Source: Setomelanomma holmii (taxonomy: Eukaryota; Ascomycota; Dothideomycetes; Pleosporales; Phaeosphaeriaceae). From it: a stretch of DNA of 64,000 nt. This document shows positions 54,317 to 64,000 of the stretch, piece after piece; within the stretch, counting starts at the first letter, position 1; each line of letters starts with the position of its first letter. A program made the translations under genes and the position numbers. The stretch is taken from the NCBI GenBank assembly GCA_010015745.1, contig ML978243.1, positions 1 through 64,000 of the forward strand, in the 5' to 3' direction. Below the pieces are notes generated by a model. That model saw only the letters and a program-made list of their open reading frames with translations. It made no database searches and was not told where the DNA came from.

Positions 54317-55497
54317 TCAGAGCTTGAACTCTTGCTTCACCAGCTTTTCGCTTAGCGTCCACAGTCGTTCCGCCATGTCTAAATTGGTGGCGTACGGTGC
54401 AGCTTCGGATAATTGAGAATCATGCAATAGTACACCTTTTGGATCTGCTTATCATTCATCATTTTATGCGTCTTTGCACGTTCGTTTTGATCTCAACTCA
54501 CTATTCAACGCTGGGTCGAGCGCAGCCACCAGAACAGTCGCTGCGCCCTGATCGTGATTTTTCCAGAACGGACTCGTCTTTTGAATCGCGGCTTCACCAT
54601 CGGGATCGAGATCTCTGCTCAAGCCAGTCCATATCGCTACCATCGCATTAACACTCGATTATTCACTGCAGGAGCCTGTGGCACATACAGCCTGGATGTA
54701 CAGCATAGCTCAAAACGCCCTTGGTCTTTAGTCTCTCGTTGAGACCCACAGAGTAGAGGATATTTGCAGTCTTCGCCTGCCCATACGCGATCCAGCCATT
54801 GTACCCATCTGGCGCGTTTTGTTGGAAAGTTGGGACCATGGGACCCGGATTCTTCTCGTCTTCTGGTACATCCTTCCCAGTCAGATTGTAGTCGGAGAAT
54901 CTGACCGGACTAATGCGATGGCCAAGACTCGTCAGATTAACCACACGCGTCGCGCCTGGCGTATTAGAGTTTGCTGCAGCAAGCATCTGCGGCGCAAGCA
55001 GATTCGTAAGCAGAAAGTGTCCGATATGGTTCGCACCAAATTGCCCCTCGATGCCTTCTTTTGTCGCAGTGCGGGTTTGCGTCATGAAGCCAGCATTATT
55101 GATGATGAGGTCCAGGCGATCGGTCAGAGATGCGACTTCTGCAGCTGCTGCCTTGATGGATTCTTGTGACATGAGGTCCAGAAGTACGATGGCGATATGC
55201 ACGTCGGGATATGCATCGCGAATGTTCGTGAGGACTTCCTCCAATTTGTGCTTGGTACGCGAGGCGAGTATGAGAAGTTCTGGTGATTGCGATGCTATGC
55301 TCAAAGCAATCGAGGACCCGATCGACTCGGGCGATACGCCAGTGATCAAGACTTGTTTCCATCAGCGGGATGTGTTTACAACCATCGAAGGGATACCTGC
55401 CTTTCTTCCCACTAATCTGATCAGCAAATGCTTTCGCGACCTCGAGACCGCCCGTCTCCCTGTCCCATTCTGGATGCGTCAATGTTATCGATGACAT
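54317..55497 (-). CDS. Short-chain dehydrogenase/reductase
   Basis: Exons 55497-55401, 55351-54685, 54617-54502 and 54444-54317 give 335 residues. The first intron needs a GC donor (GCAGGT at 55400 down to 55395) to join SGKK to VLITGVSPESIG, the modified cofactor-binding TGxxxxxIG motif. IINNAGF, a serine in NLTSLGH and YGQAKTANIL (catalytic Tyr-x-x-x-Lys) are present. The third junction (donor GTGCCA at 54684) is weaker but leads to DPDGEAAIQKTSPFWKNHDQ and DPALN, and the last exon to PKGVLLHDSQLSEAAPYATN and AERLWTLSEKLV, the usual SDR end. The substrate is unknown. It diverges from the FAD monooxygenase across 790 bp, suggesting shared control. Confidence 0.85.
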
Positions 55498-56285
55498 CTC
55501 ACTTGATTTGCGACTTTCGCCAATTTGATATGAAGATTGGAAATATCAAGTCTGTAAGTAGAATATCCGTCATCGTACGCCCCACTATGTTCAGTGCATA
55601 TTCCTTCTCAGCATCCTTGTGAGCACATTCACATGCGGTACAAGCTCACGTCTTCCGTCAAGCAACGAGAATACTTCGCTTTCACACCAGACATGAGTCA
55701 GCGCCCTGCGTAATAAGGGTGAAAATGATACATCCGACTCCGGGTGTATCTTCGCCACCCTCATATGATCACGAGTTGGTGTCCAGATAGGCAAAGAGCC
55801 ACCGCGTCGCAGCTGCGGGGTGCTTTGCGGGGAAATCAAGCACGATGTGGGGCAGCGTTCATGCCCCAACATCACGACTCCAAGCACAACGGAGTACATC
55901 ACGCGTCAAATCCATCGTTCGGCAGATCACATACCGTTCGGTCAAAGTCCTATTCCCGTGCGCGAAGGAACGGTGGCGTTCTAGCATCGCGCCATGTCGC
56001 GCCTCCCGCGTACGGCTGTTCAACTTCGTCGGCAATATGTCGCCTACATTACGCTACCAGCCCGGTAGCCGTAGGAGGATGGACAAGATGAAGACCGGGA
56101 TGCGATCTGCCCCACGCTGCAGGTCTTGGAAATGTTTGTTTGGTCTTTGTAAATTTGGTTTTCTTTCTTCTCTCATACTCTTCTTGCGCTTGTGAAATTT
56201 GATCGCATCTGAGAACCATATAGACGACTCGAGGAATTGACTTAGAACACTGCGCACAAGAGTAGACGTACATAGATCGGCAAAG
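55498..56285. promoter_or_regulatory. Divergent intergenic between SDR and FAD monooxygenase
   Basis: About 790 bp between the two start codons. No gene is convincing inside it. It would serve as a shared regulatory region if the two enzymes act in one pathway. Confidence 0.4.
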
Positions 56286-57700
56286 ATGGCGACTTCCCAA
56301 GCGAATGGCGAGACACCCAAGACTAGCATTAAGGTCATCATCATTGGCGCAGGTACAACCACTCTCAGTGCGGAAATGTTCGTGATGTTGACAACGATGC
56401 AGGTTTTGGTGGTCTTACAGCAGCCATAGAATGTATCCGACAAGGTCACACACCCGTGATCTACGAATCATTCTCTAGCCTCAAGATTCTTGGCGACATC
56501 ATCACATTCGGTCCCAATGCCGGTCGGATCTTCTACCGCTGGAGCGATGGTAAAGTTGCAGCTTCCATGCGCAAGATTTCCATCAACCTACAAAACTACG
56601 GCTTCAATATCCACAAGTACGACACTGGCGAGATCGTGATCAACCAAAAGAACCCACCTCGCGATGAGACTGCGCCAATGTTCAACGGCCACCGCGGCGA
56701 GCTGCACGAAATTGTCTTCGAGTATGCAAAGAGCATTGGTGTTGAAATACACCTTGGACAACGGGTTGAGAAGTACTGGGAAAATGAGTCGCATGCTGGA
56801 ATCGAACTTGAAGACGGAACGAAAGTCGAAGGCGATCTAGTCGTTGGCAGTGATGGTGTGCGAAGTAAAGCGCGTACGTTAGTTCTTGGTTACGAAGACA
56901 AGCCAAAGTCAAGTGGCTATGCAGTATGGCGGGCATGGTTCCCAAACAAAGACATGATGGCCGATCCCGAGACGCGACAATTCTGCGAAAATGGCGACAC
57001 ATTCAACGGCTGGATAGGTAAGTCACACCTTCCCGATACCCTCGAGCGGCCCAGAACTAACCCAACCACAGGCCCAGACGTTCACTTCCTCTTCTCCACT
57101 CTCAAAGGCGGCTCCGACTGCTGCTGGGTGCTCACACACCGCGACGAGCACAACATTGACGAATCGTGGTCCTTTCCCGGCTATCTCAAAGACGTGAAGA
57201 AAGTTCTCGAAGGCTGGGATCCAATGTGCTGGAAGATCGTGTCGAAAACACCTGAAGATAAGCTCGTGGATTGGAAACTCGTGTACCGCGACCCACTACC
57301 GAATTGGGTATCTGGCTATGGCTCTGCGCCGGGACATGGGCGTATCTGCTTACTGGGAGATGCGGCACATCCGTTTCTGCCTACGAGTGCGCAGGGCGCG
57401 ACACAGGCGTTGGAAGATGGTGTCACGCTTGCTGTGCTGTTGAGACAGGCGGGCAAGGCGAATGTTCGTGGTGCGTTGAGGGCGTATCAGGACATAAGGT
57501 ATGAGCGCGTCAAGGCAGTGCAGAAGACGGGTGAGACGACGAGAGATATGTGGCATAATACGGATTGGGAGAAAGTGAAGCGAGATCCAACGACGATCCA
57601 GTTCCCAAGGGAGGATTGGATCTTCAAGTTTGATGCGGAGAACCACGCGGAAGAGTATGGGCCTGAAGCGATCAGGAAGGCGTCTGTTGCTGCTGCATGA
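56286..57700 (+). CDS. FAD-dependent monooxygenase (salicylate-hydroxylase-like)
   Basis: Exons 56286-56352, 56403-57017 and 57072-57700 give 436 residues. The first intron splits the Rossmann motif IIIGAGFGGLTAAIE; the second is 54 bp, free of stops, and would add 18 residues if retained. Further motifs are DLVVGSDGVRSKAR (the DG motif) and ICLLGDAAHPFLPTSAQGA (the GD motif that binds FAD ribose). Such group A flavoenzymes hydroxylate aromatic acids or polyketide-like rings with NAD(P)H and oxygen. No signal peptide or membrane helix is seen. It sits between an SDR and a sugar-type transporter, an arrangement fitting a small catabolic or detoxification cluster. Confidence 0.92.
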
Positions 57701-58008
57701 TATTGTATAGACCATCAATCCAACTCTAACTAGAGTAAATGTTTCGCAATCTGTCTTTCGCTAATGGCGCAACTCGGGGTGCAATGAGTGACGATATGCG
57801 GGGGAGTAGTATGATGTAGACGGCGTGAAAGAGATTGTATGCGCAGATAGAAGCAAGTGGCGCGAAGTTGCCGTCTAGGCACTTCTGATGGGCACGGGGC
57901 AAGCACAATGACTGATGCAGCATGCAACATCATTGATTCAAGTTTTGAGGCTAACCATGACGATATTTTATCTCGACGATCTGTATTGGGATATCGTAAT
58001 TTCCGCTC

Positions 58009-59779
58009 TCAGCCAGTCTTCTCAACACCAACAACCTCATGTGTCACAACACCATCCTTCTCGCTACCGCTTGATCGTCGCCTCACGCCCTTGTCATCGA
58101 CATCAGCCACATCTCGGCCAACGCAGACGTACTTCCTGAATGCGCGCGCCGGAAGCCTGGCCTCGAACATCTCGTCGATCTCCTCGAGTTTACGGTTCTT
58201 GATCTCCGGAAGGTAGAAGTAGACCCAAATGGCAGTGATGAAGCATGACGGTCCCCAAATCCAGCCTAAAATCACATTAGTATCGAGGATTTCATCGACA
58301 TAGTGTATCAGCTTACCATATTCTGGGCCCCAATTGAGTGCGTCAGGGTTGATAAAGTATGGCGCTGTGAATGTCGCGAGCCATGCACCAGCGAAGCCGA
58401 CAGCTGCCGCGATACCGAAAGTGTACGAGCGCAGGCGCTGCGAGGGAATCTCGCCACCGGACAGCCAGGCGTAAGCGGCGATCATGCCATTGTAGCCAAT
58501 GATGTAGAGGATGGAGAGACCGACAATAGCCTGCTTTGCGTTAGTTATGCATTGAGGCAGAATCATGGAAATAGATTACCTTGCCGGTGCTAACAGTTCC
58601 TGGGTTGACGTGATACACAGCCGCGACAGCAAGCTGGCAGAGACCGCACAGCGAAAGACCAGTCATCAAGAAGACACGTCGTCGTCCGATCGTCGAGATG
58701 ATGCAGCTGTTGACAATAATAGCAAGCACACCGACTGCGGTCAGAATGCAGCTGTTCATGAACGGGCTGCCAACATTCGCCATCTGGAAGAAGTATGTGC
58801 CGTAAGCGATCATGAACATCGCACCAGAAGCAGCTTGCGTCGAAACAGCAGCGATGGCGAGCAACGTGCGGCGACGATCGACAGGATCTCTCCAGATGTC
58901 CATGAAGTTTGCAGTCGCCTTGGTTGCCTTCTCCATATCTATCGCGGCTTGGATCTCATTGAGCTCTTCGGGCACGGCGGCATGGTCAGGCCGCATCCAG
59001 AGCATTGCCTTCTCCGCTTTCTCTCTCTTTTCCATGAGCATAAGCCAACGTGGAGATTCGGGGATGAAGAAAAGGCCAAGGCTGATGACGACTGGGACAA
59101 TGTAGATGGTGCCGAGAGGAATGAGGTAGGAGATGCGGCCCGCCATGTCGTGTGTTGCATTGTCAACGACAGTGCCGATGAGAGTGCCGATGGAAGTCCA
59201 GATCTGGAAAACTGAGATCAAAGTACCACGATACTGTGCTGGTGCGCTTTCCTTCGCAATTGTCAGTATGATGGCTTGCACGTGCAGATCATATTTGCTT
59301 GCCTGGATGTAGAGCTGCGAGAATGTCATGTACCAGCCATTCGCAATACCAATCAATAGGCGACCAGCATACAAGCCAGCCAAGCTAGTAGTGGTCATCA
59401 TGACGATATTGGCCATGCAGCAGAGCGCTGATGCCATCCAGAGGCACTCTCGGCGACCCATCTTAGTAGCAAAGATACCGGCGGACGAAGAGCTGAGGAA
59501 AGCGCCGAGAGTCATCAGTGACGAGATGAGCTGCTGTCGTTCAGGTGCGATGTTGTAGCCTGTGGGAGACATGGCATCTTTGTGTCCAAAGACCTGCGCC
59601 CTCGTCAGTACGCGTGATGAGACTGAGATCAGCCAGCTTACTTCAAGGAAGCCTCGCATGGCTTGGAGACCACCGATGGCACCAAAGTCGATGCCATATT
59701 GGAAGGGGCTCATGGAAACAAGAGTACATGCGAGGATGCACTTCCAGTGCTCCAGCAAGCCGTGAGTCAGGGCGGGCAT
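58009..59779 (-). CDS. MFS sugar-type transporter
   Basis: Exons 59779-59642, 59593-59303, 59251-58580, 58530-58317 and 58265-58009 give 523 residues. The third junction is best explained by a GC-AG intron (CAG|GCAAGC, TACTGAC branch, GCGAAG end). Removing it joins QLYIQ to ESAPAQYRG, the usual sugar-porter motif, while retaining it would insert 17 residues in frame. The fourth intron ends ...CTAACGCAAAGCAG and the fifth begins GTAAGC. Signatures include GRRECLW, FIPESPRWLM, TIGRRRVFLMTG, GEIPSQRLRSYT and the C-terminal YFYLPEIKNRKLEEIDEMFEA piece. These resemble alpha-glucoside or quinate-type porters. The start at 59779 is chosen because upstream Met codons lengthen only an unlikely leader. 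It is convergent with the monooxygenase, 308 bp apart. Confidence 0.92.
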
Positions 59780-60907
59780 GTTGACGGTGGCAGCTCGTTG
59801 TTGCTCTCGAAAATTATTGATGCTGTGGTCTCTCGACCTGCGATGAAGGTCCCGCTTCTGCGAAGACGGATGTGAAGAAATAGCAAGACTGATAAGGCCC
59901 TCTGTGTACCAAGACCCGTAGTCGTTCAACAAGAACCGCAGCCCAAAGTCTCCATTCTTCCAGATTCATATGCAGATCGTCGGCTAGGGAACCACCCATG
60001 TCTTGATATCTGCCGATACTACCGCCAAAAGCTTAGCCTGCTTTACCCCGGACTTTTTGAACTCCAAAGTGTGGGGTTCGCGGGGAAATAGTGCGCGTTC
60101 AGCGCTACTTCCCGGCTTGCTGTGATTCTGGATCTCTCGTCTCCACGTGGCTGCGTGCTTTGAGTCAATAGCGACACGCGGATCTGAAGACTGTGGCGTC
60201 GCGGTAGTTGTTGTACACGATACATTGGAGAAGAATCACTGATGGTAGAGTATGCAGTTGGGCGCATGATTCCGTGGAGAAGTTGTGGTTCGTGCCAGAC
60301 TTGCTGAATGCTGGTCATCCAGTCGAATGTGGTAAGATCCGCCCTAATTCAGGTGCGACGTTACCATTCGAGAGGGTAAAGTGGCAGATCTTCGCTGTCG
60401 GACTGATAATGCCGTGCAACCACGGGGTCGCGAAATCCTGACCTGTTATTGGTCGATACTTCTGGGAAAGCAATTACATCAAAAAAATGGCCAAGGTTCT
60501 CCACGACTGCGTCGAGATAGGAAGTTGCTCTAGCTTTTTAATGCAGCTGTGCGACTTCCTTGCACGTTGAGTGGCGACGTTTGAGACGGTGGTGTCACGT
60601 CGCTTATGGTTTCACGAGACGTGAAGCGCGCTAACCAAGAGCTTGGGCACTAGGAACAAAATGCACGTGCCATGCCCTTCACTCTTGGCCATGCTGAGCT
60701 TGTGGCTGGCTGCAACCACATCGCAAGATCTCAGCTGTTCTGCGTCACAGTTGGAGGCGTCCGGTGAGGTGGCATAGGAACGACACAAATGTTTCTAGTC
60801 TCAGTTGTCTGAAAGGTCGACGTGAGACGGACTACATGGACATTGCATACAATGCTTTCATCACGAAAACGCGACGATTGTACCTTTCATGGAAATTACG
60901 CAAATAC
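59780..60907. other. Intergenic, no gene seen
   Basis: About 1.1 kb comprising the promoter side of the transporter and the 3' flank of the F-box gene. No protein-like frame. Confidence 0.45.
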
Positions 60908-62328
60908 TCAATCAAATCCCGCTGCGCCACAGTCGATCTGCACGATGAACTCGGACAAAACGTGCTGCATACTCGCCTCTCCGTTGGCGTCATCCCGGTA
61001 ATCGTACTCAATATTGTCTCTGTCCCTTGAACGACCAAGTTCTACCTCTACCCAGCCTTTGTATGAGTCGTCCTCACCTTCCTTCCATAACATGTCATCT
61101 TCCAGAGCCTGCGACTTCATGTAGTAGGACCTGAGCATATATCTTCGATCGAGTATGAGGTCTAGAAACCTGAGTGTCTTGAGACTTGTCTTGCGTAGGC
61201 TCAGGATGAGCTCGGGGAACCTATTTGGGAAATTGAGGTATGAATTATCCAGTACAAGACATTCAAGCGTGCTTTGATGTGCCTCTACAACGCGGGCCAG
61301 AGTCATGTTGCCGGCGGCACACAAGCCCTTGAGACATAGCTCTCGGAGAGCAAAGGTCGGTTGCGAGCCAAGGCACTGTAACAGAGATCTACCAAAGTCT
61401 TCTCGTTCCAGCATTGGGGTTCCGAGAGCTTGTACGGGCTGCATGTGCAGGGCCAACGTCTTGAGTTTTGGACTGTCCCTCAAGACGTGTGCTAGGGATT
61501 TGGCAGTACCTAGATAGTTTCTCTGCATAAACATGTCAAGCTCCAAATTCAGCAATGTTATGGTCCTCAAAGTACACATGGCGGAGATTGCGCACAGGAT
61601 CGACATCGTAGGCGCGAATCGTACTAATGAGAACGGTTGGCTTGTGAAGCCTCGCAGCTCCAGTTTCTCAAGTTTCAGATCCGCGTTTCCCACAGCTGTG
61701 AGAATGCTATGGAACTGAGTGCGGGGCGACCAGTACTGTTCAAATACGCGGTGAGAAAGGGACTGGCTCTCGGGAGCATTCCCGTGTTCAGGGCGTTCGT
61801 TCTCGTCTATCCGATCACTGAGAAGGATACCCAGGTCTGTGTGCGGTGTAGAATGTCTCGGAGCTAGTAAGTCCAGGTGATTGAGTCTTTTGGCGTGCTT
61901 GAATATCTTCGTCAGCAATGCGCACAGCATACTGCGGCAAGGCGAAGTTTCCATGCAATGCTGCCCTTGCCCGGCCCACATACCCCGGTGGGATTCTATC
62001 AGCCACATAGGTACGTCCATATGCAGCTCGACCGAGATTGATCGAATATGGATGCCGAACCGGGAATCAGCAATCACTTTGAACCGCTCGATATCGCTAG
62101 GCGTGATTGTGAATGATCTATTGGCGAAAAAGTCTTGCTTCTTCACTCTGTTAGTACGCAGCAATCATATGTGTCGAAAATACTCACGAAAACAAAGTCT
62201 ATGCCGTCTAGCACTGCTCGATTCGAGCACATGCGCATCGAAAGTAGATCCGACCTGTCGAGCTGACTTGCAATATAAGCCAGCATCTCGGGGGGTAAGC
62301 TGTCCAGGCGGCGGGGTTTGCCAGTCAT
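60908..62328 (-). CDS. F-box protein with leucine-rich-like region
   Basis: Exons 62328-62188 and 62140-60908, over a 47-bp intron (GTGAGT...TACTAACAGAGTGAAG), give 457 residues. The F-box is at the N-terminus (LDSLPPEMLAYIASQLDRSDLLSMRM). The rest has irregular leucine-rich segments (LNHLDLLAP, LKLEKLELRGF, LRTITLLNLELD, LKTLALHM, LRELCLKGL) typical of fungal F-box/LRR-like proteins. The tail is acidic. F-box proteins link substrates to the Skp1-Cullin1 ubiquitin ligase; the target is unknown. The acceptor was chosen because the nearer CAG leads to a stop. A longer start at 62424 is possible. The gene looks intact. Confidence 0.82.
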
Positions 62329-63653
62329 CGCTGAAGGCGCTGAATCTTGTATTGTCCATATGGGCCTTTGGAACCTCTCCTGCTCATCCGTGTACTTCGG
62401 ACGATCACGCAAGCCAACTAACATTTGTGCAGCACTGAGCAGGTGGCAGCATCTGGAGCTCGACACTGTGGGTGTATGGAATGGTGTAGAAGTGTTAATT
62501 TGAAACGGCCGAAGAACTTTTAAGACTTTTCGAATACTTTGGTTCTGTGGCCAATACTGTCGCTTGCTATGCAGTTCGCTTCTCGCGTATCGAGTTTGCG
62601 GTTCGATACTCCTCTTCTAGAAGACCCTGCATGTGGGCCAAAGATGTCCAAATGCTGCAAAGTGTTCTTTGTATGGGAAATCGCAATTGATCGTAGAGGA
62701 ATCATGGTAATCGGTACCGGCCAGTAATGCGACCAGTCGTCGACAGCGGTGCAATTGTATATGTCCTTGGTTCGTACGATGCTTTCGATTCAAGGAACTG
62801 TTGGCACGTCGTAGGAGAAGCGTCAGATGTCGCTATTGCGAGATCATATTACTTCAAGCAAGAAGACAGTCGGTGGTTCCCTCGCCTCATGATCGCATGA
62901 CATGCATTCTGTACCACAGCACTCGGTAACTTGATGCATAATGAGGATTTCCGTAACCGAAATGACTTCCGAAGCTTCAGTAAAAATGTATGTCGTTTCT
63001 GGACTTGCAAGGCATTTCATCGGAAGGAGTGTTTGGAAGCAGCGTACTTGTGTGGTAGACGGTTTTCGAGACAGCGAAGGAGTGTTGTTTAGGAAAGTAT
63101 ATCTTCGGATCACAATCAAAACCTGATTCTGGAAATCTTGGCGCAGAGTATGCGTTCCACGCGTGGTATGCGATGAAACCAACGGTTATTGAGTTCAGGA
63201 GCATCCGTTGGTGCCAGCATCGGAAGGACCAGACTTCTGGCTGACATAATATGCTCTTTCTTCCCGGCTTCGGCGGTCGTTGCGCAAACCTCTCCAAGAT
63301 CCGATAGCTTGCCAACTAAAAGTTCCATGCCGCTACGCAAATATCCAGTTTCGTTGTCCCGATGTGCTAGGGCATGTCGCAGGCAAACATTAGCCGGTCG
63401 CCAGCCCAAGCCCCACACCCTGCATGTGCGGTTGCAGCGTTTCTGGGCCAGCTTCGCCCTAGCGACCCATCGTCCAACGACCGCTACAGCCGCTGCGGGC
63501 ATTCTTCCGACTCTGCACTTCGGTACTTGGAACTTACTAATTAATTTTCTGAATCTGTCTGGCGAGAACGGAGATAAGCCTTGTGGCCAATATAACAGCG
63601 CTGTGCACTGACGACTGAGCACGACCACGAAAGCGCCGGCGAGGTTAAGAGGT
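62329..63653. other. Intergenic, no convincing gene
   Basis: About 1.3 kb. The minus-strand frame 63116-63628 (Arg/Ala-rich) is mirrored by a plus-strand frame and shows no motif, so it looks like chance. The right end is the P450 promoter. Confidence 0.4.
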
Positions 63654-64000
63654 ATGGCAATCGAACAGATTTTTGAAGCGTTACCGCTGCACTACCTGCA
63701 GCATGGGATCTCGAGATTCGGGGCCGGAAATGTCGCGCTTGCGGTGATAATCACGGCGACCTTGGGTGTTCTCGCCGATTATGCGTGGATGCTGTACCTG
63801 CGATCAAAAATGGTCCGTGGTTCAATCGAAGTATCGTCCAATATGTGTACTAAAGCAGCTGCAGCCACCTGGACCGTTCCCATACCCCATTGTCGGGAAT
63901 ACGTTTCAGCTTCCGGACAATAAGCCTTGGATATACTTCGAGGAGTTATCCAGGAGATATAACACGCCCCTGATCACATACTGGATTGGACGAAATCCCA
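63654..64000 (+). CDS. Cytochrome P450, N-terminal part (runs off window)
   Basis: Exon 1 (63654-63812) encodes a hydrophobic membrane anchor (ALAVIITATLGVLADYAWML). A 46-bp intron (GTCCGT...AAAGCAG) joins it to exon 2 at 63859. Exon 2 gives the proline-rich hinge PPGPFPYPIVGNTFQLPDN and then PWIYFEELSRRYNTPLITYW, the usual start of a fungal microsomal P450. The heme-binding cysteine region lies beyond the window. The donor GTCCGT is somewhat weak but the frame and motif continuity are good. Confidence 0.88.

Noticed and set aside
58565..59215. A 216-codon plus-strand frame across the MFS transporter
   Set aside because: It is the antisense shadow of conserved transporter codons.
63116..63628. 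A 170-codon Arg/Ala-rich frame upstream of the P450
   Set aside because: It is mirrored by a plus-strand frame of similar length, has no motif, and lies in the promoter region.

Overview
The window looks like a gene-moderate stretch of nuclear chromosome from a filamentous ascomycete (Pezizomycotina, most likely a dothideomycete-type fungus). The reasons are short GT-AG introns of about 45-67 bp with CTGAC/CTAAC-like branch sites, fungal-specific families (HET-NACHT-WD40 and NACHT-ankyrin STAND proteins, DUF6590, siderophore-iron and hexose transporters), Fot1/pogo-type DNA transposons, and an intron-containing tRNA-Val. All exon structures are my own reading of splice signals and frame continuity; no alignment was run.

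Region by region: 1.3-2.3 kb holds a class II aldolase/adducin-type gene. 3.1-5.6 kb is a graveyard (kinesin-light-chain TPR remnant, protein kinase pseudogene). 6.15-15.3 kb is a nested transposon complex. An old pogo-type element (6153-15297, TA target, about 53-bp terminal inverted repeats) is split at a TA by a 7.3-kb element (6436-13760) with its own pogo-like terminal repeats. The inner element carries an intact DDE transposase and a complete HET-NACHT-WD40 gene as apparent cargo. 16.4-17.4 kb is a decayed NmrA-like gene. 18.7-23.4 kb has two small secreted-protein genes on either side of a tRNA-Val. 24.6-26.1 kb is a berberine-bridge-type FAD oxidase. 27.9-28.5 kb is a single-pass cysteine-rich membrane protein. 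29.7-32.1 kb is a divergent ZIP zinc transporter / NOP16 pair. 33.6-38.4 kb has a hexose transporter followed by a siderophore-iron transporter. 38.8-39.7 kb is an aminoglycoside-phosphotransferase-like kinase. 41.4-42.1 kb is a lineage-type hypothetical. 43.4-45.8 kb is a NACHT-ankyrin gene with a stop at codon 15. 50.3-51.9 kb is a six-exon tandem-DUF6590 gene. 52.2-54.2 kb is an NLR-like N-domain/TPR gene without a nucleotide-binding core. 54.3-59.8 kb is a small metabolic group (SDR, FAD monooxygenase, MFS sugar-type transporter). 60.9-62.3 kb is an F-box gene, and a cytochrome P450 starts at 63.65 kb and runs off the end.

Taken together, the window combines ordinary housekeeping genes with fast-evolving self/non-self-recognition-type genes, several of them broken. 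Many inactivating stops can be explained as CpA-to-TpA changes, the signature expected of repeat-induced point mutation. The most unusual object is the transposon that appears to carry a whole HET-NACHT-WD40 gene between its terminal repeats.
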